Shown here: piece by piece, positions 21,441-33,262 of the stretch
Layout: every line of letters starts with the position of its first letter
Position numbering within the stretch: position 1 is the stretch's first letter
NCBI GenBank assembly: GCA_030077755.1
Contig: JAQJZZ010000004.1
Coordinates: 1,364,001 to 1,428,000 of the forward strand
Direction of reading: 5' to 3'
Origin: Filosporella fistucella
Lineage: Eukaryota; Ascomycota; Leotiomycetes; Helotiales
DNA length: 64,000 nucleotides
Notes under the pieces: generated by a model
Told to the model about the DNA's origin: nothing
The model's database searches: none
The model's input: the letters and a program-made list of their open reading frames with translations, nothing else
Position numbers and translations under genes: made by a program

Positions 21441-23685
21441 ATGGACAAAACTGGCGATATGGCAGGCCCAGCGGCCAATAACTCCAGCGACTTTGTGAGT
21501 CTTTATTGGCAAGTACATTCCCCCAGTTGACAGTTGCTGACTGCCCCATCTAGGTCCGTAAGTTGTACAAGTAAGTAATTTTTATGTCTCATGCGATCTC
21601 CGAGTCTCGACCTCATGGCTGGTCGGGTTGCTAATGTATTGACTATTAGGATGTTGGAAGACCCAACCTACGAAAACATTGTTAGATGGGGAGAAGGCGG
21701 AGAGAGTTTTGTAGTTCTCGAAGTATGTTGTATTGCTAACTACCTCCTCGCCGCAACTAATATCAGCTTGTAGAATGAGAAGTTTACAAAGTTGATCCTG
21801 CCAAAACACTTCAAGCATAGCAACTTTGCTTCTTTCGTCCGGCAATTGAACAAGTATGACTTCCACAAAGTCAGACAGAACAATGAGGACAACACCCCGT
21901 CGCCCTATGGCCCCAATGTTAGTAGTAGTCGCATGCATGGCAGGATGCAACAACTAATCAACATCAGGCATGGGAGTTCAAACATCCCGAATTCCAGGCC
22001 AACAAGAAGGACTCTCTAGATAACATCAGACGAAAGGCACCCGCGCCGCGAAAGCCAACCCAAGCATTAGATGATGCTTATCCAGCGCAACAGATGGATC
22101 TTGTCAATACTCAGTTAATGGCTACTCAACAACAGCTACAGCATTTGTCAGATAGGTATCAGGATCTAGCTCAAGGTCATGTCGTATTGCTCCAACAGGT
22201 CGTTCAGTTGCAAAAATTTGTCAAGAACCATGATGGCGTCATGCATAGAGTAATGGGATTCTTACACAGTGTCGATGCCCAAAGGCGAAATAGTAGGATC
22301 GCTGGACCGTTTGGAGGACCAGGTCAAATAGGTGGTGAGCAGATGGGCAACGACGGAGTTGTTGATGACCATCCGGCATCGCCATTGCAACAAGCATCTG
22401 AGCTGCTTGGAGAATTTTCCGCAGAAAACCTTCCCAATAAGGAGCTAGAACAGATGACGCACGAGTATCACCTCCGCAACGACTATTCTACACCTCCCGA
22501 TCATGGAAGCACCTCTATGGCACCACAAACAGGAAGCTCAAGCGCTCACATTGGATATCCAGTGGGCAATGATCTTGATAATATGGTTTATCCCGTTGGT
22601 CAAACGAATGGCATCGATCCGATAAATAGCGAACACATAAACAATATCCCATACTCCGTACCTACGAACGGAATTATCCCTGTGGATTCAATGCCAGAGA
22701 TGCTGCCTGAGAGCAGTAGCGATGCTGGTCGCAAGAAGAGCGCGGTAGAATCAGTGTGGGGAATAGTCAAGCCTCGCATTTTACTCGTTGAAGACGATCG
22801 AGTATGTGCTCGCATAGGGACCAAGTTTTTACAGGCTTTTGAATGTGGTGTCGAGACAGCAGTAGGTAATCACGTTTAGATGAGGCGGTAGGTCGTTTAC
22901 TAATACTATGTAGCGCGATGGACTCGAAGCAGTAAACAAGATTAATCAAGGCTCCAATCAGTTTGACCTCATCTTCATGGACATTATCATGCCCCATCTT
23001 GATGGAGTATCTGCTACTGTCTGCATAAGGGAAATCAAGCCAACCCTTCCAATTATTGCTATGACCTCGAACATCCGAGCTGATGATATAGATATGTACT
23101 TCCGCTATGGTGAGCATCACGTCTTAAGTATCTTATCTTATATATTGATTCTTCTTAGGCATGAATGATGTCTTACCTAAACCCTTCACGAAAGTCGGCA
23201 TGCTCAACTCACTTGAGAAGCATCTTCCACAGTTCAAGAAAAACGCTCCCTTCCCACCTCACCAACCACAGATGCAACACCCTGGCGGATTTGTAACGCC
23301 AAATCAAAGTCATCCACCATTGGGACTGAACATGGGACAACTTTCCGCTGCCCAATCTTTGAAGGATGAGACATCTCCAGGAAAATCGCCAGCAACAGCA
23401 TCGTCTTGGCACTCGCCAAATCAACTTCCGGGAGCATCACCAATTGGGAACGCCCCTCCTGGAAGTTACATGCAACAGATGGGGGATAATAGACAATATG
23501 CGATGACTCCGACACACTCTCATCAACAACCTATATTTCCTCCACCTCCGAATCAATCCATGGGCGCTCCCAGAGCAACGCCGCACAGAAGAGTCATGTC
23601 AGACATGACCGGAGGTCCACCGGATGATCATCCCGAGAAAAGGCAGCGAATGTACCCTCCGCCGCAACAAGGATACTCGCAATGA
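21441..23685 (+). CDS. SKN7: Skn7-type HSF-domain response regulator
   Basis: Nuclear transcription factor at the end of the fungal Sln1-type phosphorelay, controlling oxidative-stress and cell-wall genes. Seven exons: 21441-21494, 21554-21570, 21650-21722, 21774-21917, 21968-22861, 22914-23109 and 23159-23685; 634 aa. HSF-type DNA-binding domain at about 17-118 ([44 protein letters not shown]), then a coiled coil at about 135-185. The receiver domain begins [16 protein letters not shown]; the phospho-acceptor is Asp417 in [13 protein letters not shown], and the Lys is in [10 protein letters not shown] Pro/Gln-rich tail follows. The 17-nt exon 2 is unusually small but needed for VRKLYK. All introns are GT-AG. 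Confidence 0.96.
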
Positions 23686-24534
23686 GGATTTGCGAGGTGA
23701 TGAGTTCGCCTTAGTCTCTAAGGGTGTTAATCATCCACAACTCATGTATATTTATCGCCGTGCTTTTCATATATCTATATGGGCAGTTGTTGCCACTATG
23801 ACGCTGCAAAGCAGTCTCCGACGAGAATGATCGGTTCAATTGGCGCAGGTGGAAGATTTTAGTTCAATACCATCAGCGGCGTCTGAAGCCATTGGGAGGG
23901 GTGCTCTTTGAGATTTGCATTTCGGAAAGACGATTGAAGCTTTGTGTTTGGCGCTGGGGGGAAGGCTAATATGATCATGAACCGGGTGACTATGCTAGAC
24001 AGCTTCAAGAATGTCAGACCGTTATGACCTGATATTCTGCCATGTTCTAATTGTCGTTTTTGAGGATATTGGAAAAGCTATTGCTTTGTTTGTATAGCTC
24101 AAATGAATGTGTTGTCAATTTACGCCACAAAATCATCAACCGAGACGAGTGACAAAATTGTAAAAGGAAGAGAGTTGTTAGAGAGGACTGACGTTGTTAT
24201 AAAGTAAATGACCTGAGTGAACCCCCTGCTGGACACAATGCGGCGGTTTTGAGTCCAGATCCCCATCGACCGAGAATATCAGCCCATCGTGATGCGGCCA
24301 GACCTCCCCTCGTCAAGCCTTTGCGACGGGTGCTCCCTAGCGAGACTGGGGGTAAAACTTTACTGCGAGCGAGGAACACCAGCTGTGAGTCAAGAACGAG
24401 CGGCTCACTGTAACAAATAATTCGACAACGACATCGTAACGTACAATTGCGGATGCCGAATAGATTAGCAGATCTAACAGTCAATCTTGAGATATACTGG
24501 GAGGTTTTCATATTTCCAAGCTCGATTGTGCGAG
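23686..24534. other. Intergenic, SKN7 3' flank and GCD6 promoter
   Basis: 850 bp; no supported gene. Confidence 0.5.
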
Positions 24535-26865
24535 ATGGCGCCCCCTGCGCAAAAATCTACCAAGGCTGGTGGTGGGGGTAAAGCTGCTCCGAAAGGGAAG
24601 AAGGCTGCTGGTGGGGGAAAGAAGGTCGAGGATGAGAGGGATCAGACACTTCAAGCTGTGGTATGCCTTTATAGTCCTCGTTGAGAGACAGGCTTTGGCA
24701 AGTACACAAAATTGATCGTTTTACAGGTGCTTGCAGATTCCTTCGAAACCAGATTCAATCCTTTTACATTAGAGACTCCAAGAGTAGGTTGCGCACCAGC
24801 TATGTGCCATTAAAGGGTTCTGAAAAAGTCACTAATGCGATCGCAGTGTCTCCTTCCTTTGGCAAATACGCCTCTCATCGAATACACGCTCGAATTCCTC
24901 GATATGTCTGGAGTTCCAGACATCTACATCTACTGCGGCGCGCATACTGCAGAAGTCGAGAAATATATCCAAGAATCGAAATGGTATCCTGGCAAGCCAA
25001 CATCCCGATTTACAACTCTAGAGATTGTCAAGACAACTGCTAGAACTGTAGGAGATGCGATGCGCGATTTGGACTCTCGAGATCTCATCACTGGTGACTT
25101 CCTCTTGGTATACGGAGACTTGGTGTCAAATTTGCCCATTGAAGCAGCATTGGCTGCTCACCGAGCCAGGAGGATCGCGGATAAGAATGCTATCATGACA
25201 ATGGTGTTACGGTCTGGTGGACTCGGATCACAAAGGGCAAGGTCGCAAGGAGTTACACCTGTTTTTGTGGTTGATCCTACAAAGAATCGCTGTTTACATT
25301 ACGAGGAAATGCATCCGTTGCAAGCGAACAAATATGTTAACATCGACCCGGACCTACTATCAGAACACTCGGAGATGGAGATCCGGACTGATTTAATTGA
25401 CTGTGGAATCGACATCTGTACTCCAGATGTATTAGCTCTATGGGCTGAATCTTTTGATTACGAGATACCTCGGAAGCATTTCCTACACGGAGTGCTGAAA
25501 GATTATGAACTGAATGGGAAGACCATACATACTGAAGTTGTGGAGGATCACTACGCCGCGAGAGTGTCAAATTGGCAATCGTATGAGGCTGTCAGCAAAG
25601 ACCTCCTGGCGAGATCTACATTTCCATTTGTTCCCGATTCCAATTTCCTACCCGGGCAGAGTTACAAAATAGAGCAGGGGGGCTTATGCAGAGAAAAGGG
25701 TGTCGTTTTGGCGAGAACATGTCATGCCGGAAAAGCAAATGTTCTTGGGAAAGACACAAGTATTGGTGATGAAAGTGTGGTGTCTAGTAGCATCATTGGG
25801 AGAAGGTGCCAAATTGGAAAGAACGTAACTATTAGGAACGCTTATATCTGGGACGATGTTGTTATTGGCGATGGGTCGACGGTGGATAGAGCAATTATTG
25901 CCAGTGAGGCTTTTATTGGGAAGGGATGCAATATCCAACCTGGTGCTTTACTGTCATATGGCGTAAGGATAGCGGACAACAAGGAAGTCAGAGCTGGATC
26001 ACGAATCACACGATCCAAGAGGAAACTTGACGATCTCTCAGACAAGGCCCCGGAACCAGTTGCCACAGACCCTTCAATAGTAGGCCAAGGAGGAGAAGGA
26101 TATGCCTTTGACGACGACTCAGACTCAGACGACGAAGCTTCCATTCTTCACAGCAACCTCATCTATACAACCGCCCACCTAAATCTCTCCACCGACTCTA
26201 TCTCCACCATCTCCTCTGACATTAGCGCTGGTACACCGATAGAAAACCGCTCCCGCCTCTCCAGCTTCGCAGGCAGCATCTCTGATGATGGCGACGCCTC
26301 CACAAACGAATCTTTCCACCACGATGCCGTAGCCGGCCTCGTGGACGCCCTGAAAGAAGGCCATGATTTCGGAGCCGCGCGTCTCGAATTCATGGGTCTG
26401 CGACTGAGTAACAATGCCTCCGATCACCAAATGCGTCGCGCCATCGCAGTAGCGTTCACAAAACGCATCTCTCAGCTAGTAGAGAGCGGGAAAGTGGACG
26501 CCGGAAAAGCAGCCGCTTCGACCTTTTCTATCCCCTCTGCCGCGGCTTTCATAAAGGAAGTTGGCATCTCTGCAGATGCAGCTAAGAAGGAAGATGACCA
26601 AGTTGACTTTTTGACATGTATGCAGAAAGACCTCGTTCATCGGAAGAACGGAGCTGTGATCCTAGCTGCAGTGGGGAAAGAACTTTATCAGAAGGAGGTA
26701 CTAGAGGAAGAGGCGTTTGTGAGATGGTGGGAGGAAGCTGAGGGGGATGAGGCGGAGAGTGCGGAGATGAAGGCGGTGAGAGAGAAGATTAAGGTGTTGA
26801 TTGAGTGGTTTGCGGAGGCAGAGGAGGAGAGTAGTGAGGAGGAGAGTGGGGAGGATAGTGATTAG
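24535..26865 (+). CDS. GCD6: eIF2B epsilon subunit (guanine-nucleotide exchange factor)
   Basis: Catalytic subunit of cytosolic eIF2B, which recharges eIF2 with GTP and is the target of eIF2-alpha phosphorylation. Exons 24535-24660, 24727-24783 and 24847-26865; 733 aa. A Gly/Lys/Ala-rich N-terminus (about 1-36) is followed by the nucleotidyltransferase-like domain (AVVLADSFETRFNPFT, LPLANTPLIEYTLEFL, LLVYGDLVSNLP). Left-handed beta-helix hexapeptide repeats lie at about 345-435 (VLGKDTSIGDESVVSSSIIG). A linker rich in Asp and Ser precedes the C-terminal W2/HEAT domain at about 545-725, which ends in the acidic, aromatic tail RWWEEAEG..IEWFAEAEEESSEEE. The W2 domain holds the exchange activity in the family. 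Introns are 66 and 63 nt. Confidence 0.97.
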
Positions 26866-27488
26866 AGCATGTTTGGATTTGTTGGTGTTGACGCTGAGGA
26901 CGTGGATTCGGGCTTGGAATGAGGAAATGGCTAGGAGGAGGGGATGAGTAGAGTCGGTGAGTGTATGAGCATAGACGTAGATTCATCATGGAAGTTGAGG
27001 ACCGACAGATGTTCCGTTAGGCAGAAATGTGCTTGAAGAAATGTCATTGTTTCGAGTGCTTGGGTGCTACCATTTACTCGACTAGATGATAACGCCTACT
27101 AAGATCTTCATGTTGAGAGATTTAACATACTCGACCTCTGGTGGTGGAGAGCTTTTATACGAACGACTTGATGCTTTCAAGGCCTGGCTCCAGCACTAAG
27201 AAGAGAATTACATTGCCAGATTGGATATGGTTATATTACATCACATGCACATGGGATTTCGACAAGAACGATACAAGATACTCTGCAGTCTACGACCAGA
27301 ATCATCCGGCTAGCAATGATCTTGTATTTTACTCTAATAACTCAGAACACCGCAAGTATTGGTTGACATCAATGCTTCATACCCAGCAAGTTCGAGCACC
27401 AAGGCAGAATTATACCTCGAACCAACCACGCTCTCTCTCATGCTCCCGCCAACTCAACGACTTCAAATCACACCTATCTTCAACACGT
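26866..27488. other. Intergenic between convergent GCD6 and SEC14-type gene
   Basis: 620 bp. The plus-strand ORF at 27141-27740 overlaps the SEC14 3' end antisense and lacks coding features. Confidence 0.5.
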
Positions 27489-28689
27489 TTACTGAGGTGC
27501 TGGGTTAGGCTTGATCTCATCAAGAATACCTTGCGCAGCACCTGCATCGACAGGCTTTCCTCCAGCATCGGGAATGGTGCCTGGGTTCGTAGCAGTATTA
27601 TCGATAACTGTCTCGGTCTTCTTAGCAGGCGCTTGTTCCCATTTCGCGGGCTTGGTCCATTGGGCATCGTGCCAAGGACCATCATCACTAAGAGCGCAGC
27701 CACCAGGGCAATCACATGTTCCACCAAAGATCTTGGGTAGATTCTCAGCTGGGACTTGACCCAAAAGCTCTTTCTGGTATCCACCTCCAAGAACGTGAAT
27801 CTTCTCCACGGTGACAGGATCCAGCCATCCCTTCACGATGTTGAAAACACCGCTGAACCCCCAGGGAGCGTTGATAAGGTACAAGCGACCGAGTCGTTCG
27901 GGGTAGTAGTTTTGGGAAATGGCGGATGCTTGCTTTACGTATGAATAGACCGAGGAGACCTTTGTGATTCCCACGCCCTTGAGATCCATAATCGTACAGC
28001 AGGTTTCTAGCAGGTAGCCAGCTTTGCGTGAGCAGGCTGGGAGACGTGGATCGGCCAGTTTCTCGTACTCCACCGCCAGATTGTTCAGCATTCGTTCAGA
28101 GGTCGTGATCTTGTACATGGCTGCCAAATCGATATTGCCCAATTGTTCGATATATACTGGTCGTCCATCCTATTTCTGTCAGTCCATCCATACGCTTGAG
28201 AAGACGGTGAACCATACTTTGTCTGTTTTGTGATAGTATTGTGGGTAGTATTCGAAGACCTTTGGCTTTTCGGTATATTCGAAGTTGCGGGTCAGATCAT
28301 CGAGATTGATGTCCTTGCGCCATATCTCGCAGTCGACGAACCTACTCCCATATCAGTTTTTTGTTCCAAGGGGTGGATAACTTTATGCAACGTACATCTT
28401 CTCAGCGAGCGCGACATCGAATTTCCGGGCTCTTAGAAATCTAAGCTAAGCCGCGCGTCAGTAATTTAGGTGGGAGATTGACCAGAGACTGCGTACGCAC
28501 AAGAGTTAAGGTATCGAGACGCTCAGTATAGCCGGAAGACTCAAGCTTCATGCGCAATTGAAAGACTTGCGCATCTTGTTCGGGTGTTGTATGGCCTGGG
28601 TGACCGCTCACAGCGTTTGGGGAAGTAGTAGGATAGTCGTAATCATCGTACTTGGGATCAAGCTTCATGGGGGTATTTTCTGTAGCCAT
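27489..28689 (-). CDS. SEC14: Sec14-type phosphatidylinositol/phosphatidylcholine transfer protein
   Basis: Four exons: 28689-28501, 28445-28396, 28341-28218 and 28169-27489; 347 aa. The CRAL-TRIO N domain (about 38-95) has [20 protein letters not shown] joined to [17 protein letters not shown], a diagnostic Sec14 stretch restored only by splicing. The lipid-binding domain (about 120-290) has [50 protein letters not shown] and [15 protein letters not shown]. Sec14 proteins move PI/PC and couple lipid metabolism to trans-Golgi secretion. A Lys/Pro/Ala-rich C-terminal extension of about 55 residues is longer than in yeast Sec14, as is common in filamentous fungi. Introns are 55, 54 and 48 nt, all GT-AG. 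Confidence 0.95.
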
Positions 28690-29066
28690 GACGGAGGGTT
28701 GATGTGTTGGGAGAGTGGAAGTTTGTTGGTGAGGGAGGAAAGTTGGAGGAAGTCAACGAGGGGCATTGTCCGCTACAGCAAAATGACGGAGAACAATTTA
28801 AGCGAGTCTAAGGAGTCCAGAGCCAAGCCAAGGCCTCAATAAATAGATACGTCCATACGAGCCTACCTAGCCACAATGATACGCGGATACTTTTGACCTT
28901 CCCAAGTAACCTTAAAAGTGGGGAAATAGGGGTCCTAAAATCCATGGACACTCGATTTTGCCTCGATGTTCCTCTGGGATGCGTTCAGAATATTCAGTAT
29001 ATCACCTGCTGCTGCTGCCTCAAGGCTTTCTGATCCGGCGCAAGCAAATTTAATTGTTTTAGGATA
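28690..29066. other. Intergenic, SEC14 promoter and prefoldin 3' flank
   Basis: 377 bp between tandem minus-strand genes; nothing else seen. Confidence 0.5.
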
Positions 29067-29933
29067 TCAGCCATTTGGGGTACCACTCTTTCCTGCTTCT
29101 TCTAATGCTCCCTGTTCGTTTTTCTCTTTCCGTTTCATTGTGACGTCCCAGTTGTATACTCGTGCCGTAGCAACCTCCATTGTCTGTGGGTCGGTCAGCT
29201 AATGGCCATTTTTTCCAAGACATGAGACCTACCGTGATTTGTTCCCTCAGGAAATCAAGATCTTCCTCGCAGTTTGCAAGACTTTGTTTCGCAGATGCTA
29301 GCTTTGAAGATAATAGATCCTCGGCTTCGTCGATTGGATATGATAGCATCACATTTGCCTACTGACATCAGCACCCTCCTTCTGCATATCATCATTTCGA
29401 CTTACACCTAGCCATAGATACACCTCATCTGTCGGTGGTACATGTGCCTTCGCAAACAGAGTGTCGTTTAGCTCGAATGTTGTTTCAATTGGCTCTGAAC
29501 CAGGCTGTATTTCTCATCAGCACCAAGCTTCCAAATGTCATAATCAACAGATTGCTGGCCTTTCTTGTCTTCAGGAACTTGACAGTGTCCAAAGTCTTCT
29601 GAATGTCTGGCATTTTATCTCTCAGACCTGCGGCGCGTCGTTGCTGATTTGCTTCCATGAACTGATACTTTCTGCCAACATCATGAGCCCCAGTCCGCGC
29701 AATTCGGCATTCCCAACATACGATATCATCTCCTGAAAGTTTTTCAAGGTCGTCTCGACTTCTGCACGAGATGTGACATAGTCCTCGACCTTGTCTACGA
29801 ATGGCGCATATGGGATGCCTCGTGGATTTGTAGGAGCTACGTCCTTCCTGGTTCACGAGTCAGTATAATCTACAAAAACAACAAAGTCAAGAAAAGGACT
29901 AGTTTTCACATACTTCACCACCTTGTCTGCCAT
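29067..29933 (-). CDS. PAC10: Prefoldin subunit 3 (Pac10/VBP1)
   Basis: Alpha-class subunit of the hexameric prefoldin co-chaperone that hands nascent actin and tubulin to TRiC. Six exons: 29933-29914, 29847-29722, 29671-29560, 29504-29406, 29358-29233 and 29183-29067; 199 aa, the usual family size. Visible text: NPRGIPYAPFVDKVEDYV, SKYQFMEANQQRRAAGLRDK, TVKFLKTRK, PIETTFELNDTLFAKAHVPP, VYLWLGANVMLSYPIDEA, and TTMEVATARVYNWDVTMK. N- and C-terminal coiled coils flank the beta-hairpins. The intron after KTRK (29559-29505) appears to start GC rather than GT; no GT donor gives the right phase. The other four are GT-AG. Divergent from the ferric-reductase-like gene, 261 bp apart. Confidence 0.92.
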
Positions 29934-30194
29934 TTTGGGCAATTTGGGAGAGCTTCACAGCTTGGACAAACTTTCGTTTGTTCAATGGAATCTAAAAATC
30001 CGTCAACACCAAAATCGAACCCACACACGGCCGAGCTCGCTACTTCCCGCTATCGCCGCTATCTTAGCGCCGAATCTCCTGCACCATCCCGTCACCGCAT
30101 CTTTCACTGAAGAATCACCAGATATCACAAAGGTCGTGTGTACTCTTCTGTACGAGCCCTGATTGTTCCCACGCTAGCCATCGGCATTGTGGCC

Positions 30195-32123
30195 ATGGAG
30201 TCCGAATGGCTTCAAGATGCGATTCGTTTCTCAGTGAAAGCATCACTGTCACTGAACTCGACCAACCCAGAACCTCCCCGCCGTGACCCTCGATTACGCA
30301 AATTGGTGGAAGGAATCATTTACTCGAGGAACTTTATCCTGACATACCATCTTGTCATACTGAGTTTTGTGTTACTACTTGCGGTCACACACTGGATAGA
30401 GAAGATCAATCGTTGGAAGGCACGCCGGGCTACAAAGACTCCATTGGTGGGGGGTGAAGATGTTATCGATGGCGAGTCTCTATTCCTGGGACCAGCATCT
30501 TGTAAAGGAGCAGACGACGATGGAGAACGAAAAGGGGTATATTCTTCGGGATCAAGCACCATTGAAGGATCTGCCTGCCCGCCTAGGAAAGATATTGATG
30601 AGGATGAAGATGAAAATACCCCGCTTCTGCAGCAAGTCAGTTTTGTTCGAGGATTACCCCGAGTATCGCTCTGGTCTCACATGAAGGCGTTCATGATGTA
30701 CCAACCCCAACCAATACCTTTCGTCAACAAATCGCTCCCTTCCAATGGAACTTCACTCGTTATCTTCCTATTTTTGGCTTTGAATATGTTTTATATGTTC
30801 TTTCACATAAACTTCAATACATTTGAAATTTTTGTTCTGGCCGATAGAATTGGTCTTCTCTTCGTTGCCAACCTTCCACTCTTGTACCTTTTGGCAGCAA
30901 AGACACAACCTTTAAAACTTCTTACTGGACGATCTTACGAATCGCTGAATATATTTCATCGCCGCCTAGGCGAACTCCTATGCTTCCAAGCACTTCTCCA
31001 TGGCGGAGGAATGGTCTGCACTTGGTATATCCTTTTCCGGCCAAGTGGAGTTGGTTTCTTACACTTTATTTTGATCCCGATCATTTTTCTTGGGAGCGGT
31101 GCATTCGTTTCATATGAATTGCTATATCTCACCTCCCTTGGGTCATTTAGACAACGCTGGTACGAGCTTTTTCTAGGATTTCACATAGTATTACAGGTTG
31201 CAGCGCTCGTGTTCGTATTTTTTCACCACTCTGCAGGCAGACCATATGTCGGTATAGCTCTAGCTATATTTCTCTTGGATCGACTAGTTTTCCGCCTCAC
31301 AGTGAAGAGCACGACGGTCGAAACTCAAACGAAGATTTTGGAGGATGAAGAGACCGTCAAATTATCCTCAACTATCATCAGAAGGCCAGCTTCTAGGCTG
31401 TTTGGCATGTTCGGAAAGTCTGTGAATGACGGGTGGAAGGCAACTGACCACGTCTTCATAACTGTGCCCTCATTAGCCCGAAAGCATATCATTCAGGCAC
31501 ACCCGTTTACCATAGCTTCACCAGCTCCAACTCTCGAGGATGAACTGTTGCATATGGAGTTTTTGGTTCGCGCCCAGGATGGATTTTCGAGAGACCTTCT
31601 CAACGCTGCGCGTCTTCACAAAACGCTTGATATCCGAATCGATGGCCCTTATGGCAGCTCAGATGCGCGGGATATGTTGGAGGGTTCTGACTTAGCCATT
31701 CTTATAGCCGGAGGAAGCGGGATCGCTGTTTGTTGGCCTTTGGTACATCATTTACTGGACACGACACGGTCTTCAGATACCGAGATAGCTTCGACACATT
31801 TTCTGCGCAATCAGAAAATTGTATTGATATGGGTGATACATGAGAGTTCGCATCTCACATGGCTGGGAAGGCAGGCACTTGCTGCTGCTGACAACAGAGG
31901 CGCGGAGATCTTGGTCCCACGAGCAACAGAAGAGATTGGGCGACCAGACCTGAAAGGCATAATCAGCGAGATTGTCGATTCACACGCTCATATGCCAGGG
32001 AAGCGAATACGTTTTGTGAGTTCTGGTCCAGATGGAATGGGACGACTAGTTCGAAATACTTGTGCCGATCTCGTGAGGAGTGGGAAAGATGTCGATGTGA
32101 TGATAGAGAAGTTTGGCTGGTGA
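30195..32123 (+). CDS. Ferric-chelate reductase-like transmembrane protein (FRE family)
   Basis: 642 aa, intronless from the ATG at 30195; an in-frame GTG at 30138 is not a likely start. Plasma or organellar membrane flavocytochrome: a heme-binding transmembrane core, then FAD and NAD domains. The bis-heme motif is complete: His255-x13-His269 (IFHRRLG..LLHGGG) and His330-x13-His344 (GFHIVLQ..FFHH). FAD-binding HPFTIAS lies near residue 455, and the NADPH-binding glycine motif LAILIAGGSGIAV near 535. An early transmembrane helix (about 48-68) is separated from the core by an acidic soluble loop. No clear cleavable signal peptide is seen. Substrate (iron, copper or other) cannot be told. No ferroxidase/permease pair is nearby, so it is not a high-affinity iron cluster. 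Confidence 0.9.
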   Translation: MESEWLQDAIRFSVKASLSLNSTNPEPPRRDPRLRKLVEGIIYSRNFILTYHLVILSFVLLLAVTHWIEKINRWKARRATKTPLVGGEDVIDGESLFLGPASCKGADDDGERKGVYSSGSSTIEGSACPPRKDIDEDEDENTPLLQQVSFVRGLPRVSLWSHMKAFMMYQPQPIPFVNKSLPSNGTSLVIFLFLALNMFYMFFHINFNTFEIFVLADRIGLLFVANLPLLYLLAAKTQPLKLLTGRSYESLNIFHRRLGELLCFQALLHGGGMVCTWYILFRPSGVGFLHFILIPIIFLGSGAFVSYELLYLTSLGSFRQRWYELFLGFHIVLQVAALVFVFFHHSAGRPYVGIALAIFLLDRLVFRLTVKSTTVETQTKILEDEETVKLSSTIIRRPASRLFGMFGKSVNDGWKATDHVFITVPSLARKHIIQAHPFTIASPAPTLEDELLHMEFLVRAQDGFSRDLLNAARLHKTLDIRIDGPYGSSDARDMLEGSDLAILIAGGSGIAVCWPLVHHLLDTTRSSDTEIASTHFLRNQKIVLIWVIHESSHLTWLGRQALAAADNRGAEILVPRATEEIGRPDLKGIISEIVDSHAHMPGKRIRFVSSGPDGMGRLVRNTCADLVRSGKDVDVMIEKFGW

Positions 32124-33262
32124 TGAGACACCGATTTTTGACGATTTTTCTTGACAAATATTCATACACTGCATTTTTATGAGCGATTGCATTTTGGACG
32201 TTGAAGCATATTTATGGGCGGCGTTTCGAGTTCTGCATTCAGAAATATACCTAGCATATGAATTACGATTTAGTGGCATTATTTTCGAAATGATGACTGA
32301 TTTTATGTTCGAGGGATAGAGCCTATCATATGAATCTGCGTCATGTGGTTATGGGTGAGTAGTGGGTGGCATGTGTCGTCTCTGAGGAGGCTGACGCCAT
32401 TTAAAGGATGAGTACCAAACTCCCTATCAAGCAGAAAGTGCCTTCGCCCTGGTACAGTGGTCAAGTCAGACCGTGAGGAGGATCAGACTAAAGTTCGATC
32501 AACAGTCCAGATCTCGGGTCCGAAAGATAGAATCTAGAAAGGTGATTCGCCACCACCACCTGACTTGGGGGAAATGTTTTCCGAATGGTCTTTTAAGGTA
32601 TAATTGGTCGGAGGGTGTACTGGAATTTTGCTCTTTTGGCTTTCAATTTCCATTGTTTACTTCCTTTGTTTTTCTTTTTGGCTAGTCTCGAGTGTTGGCT
32701 TTATGCTATGTGATTTTGCTCTTCTTACCATCACTTAGTTACATTTCCGCGAGATCATGACTTGAAATTCTTCTCAGGTCTTCTTTTCTCACAAATAGGG
32801 TATCTAAGTTCTAGCTCTCTAGATTTTCTCTCATTGGTTCGTCCTCGTTTACAATTTCATTATTCAGATGTGCCTCGCTTCTATGTAAAGGGGGGTTGTT
32901 ATAAGCGAGATGTCATGGTTGGTTCTGACTCCTCGTCTCTCAACTCACAACAAATGTGCCGTGTGAGAATGGGTATTGCGTCTGATTTCATCAGAAGATT
33001 GGCTTTCATTTTCTCTTTCTTCCAACACCACTTCTCGTCTGTATTCAAGCTGCTTATCTTGTCTTCAAAGCAAAACATCAACGCGACTCAGAGTTCAACT
33101 CGACAACGAATTCACTTTCTCATTCTTGTCGCCTCGATCTTCAAACCAACAATAAAAGATCAAATCTTCAAATTCCTTCACCCTCAAACCTCCAAGATAC
33201 AACACGGAACATATCTTGTGGACAAACAGCAATTGTCTTTTACCACCATTCCCAAAGCCATT
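32124..33262. other. Intergenic, leader of the 193-aa gene
   Basis: 1.1 kb. A reading frame open from 32762 runs in phase into the next gene, but it begins with TTG and reads like CT-rich leader, so I treat it as 5' untranslated. A tRNA-like A-box near 32450 was examined and rejected. Confidence 0.5.

Noticed and set aside
27141..27740. 199-codon plus-strand ORF
   Set aside because: Antisense to the SEC14-type last exon in its right half and without coding texture elsewhere.
30138..30194. Signal-peptide-like extension of the ferric-reductase-like protein (YSSVRALIVPTLAIGIVA)
   Set aside because: It starts with GTG and no in-frame upstream ATG or splice acceptor was found; the ATG at 30195 is preferred, though an upstream exon is not fully excluded.
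32440..32530. Possible tRNA A-box (TGGTACAGTGG) with a GTTCGAT stretch downstream
   Set aside because: No proper T-arm or acceptor stem at the right distance; treated as chance similarity.
32762..33262. N-terminal extension of the 193-aa protein
   Set aside because: Open in frame but begins with TTG, has leader-like composition, and the ATG at 33263 gives a sensible start.
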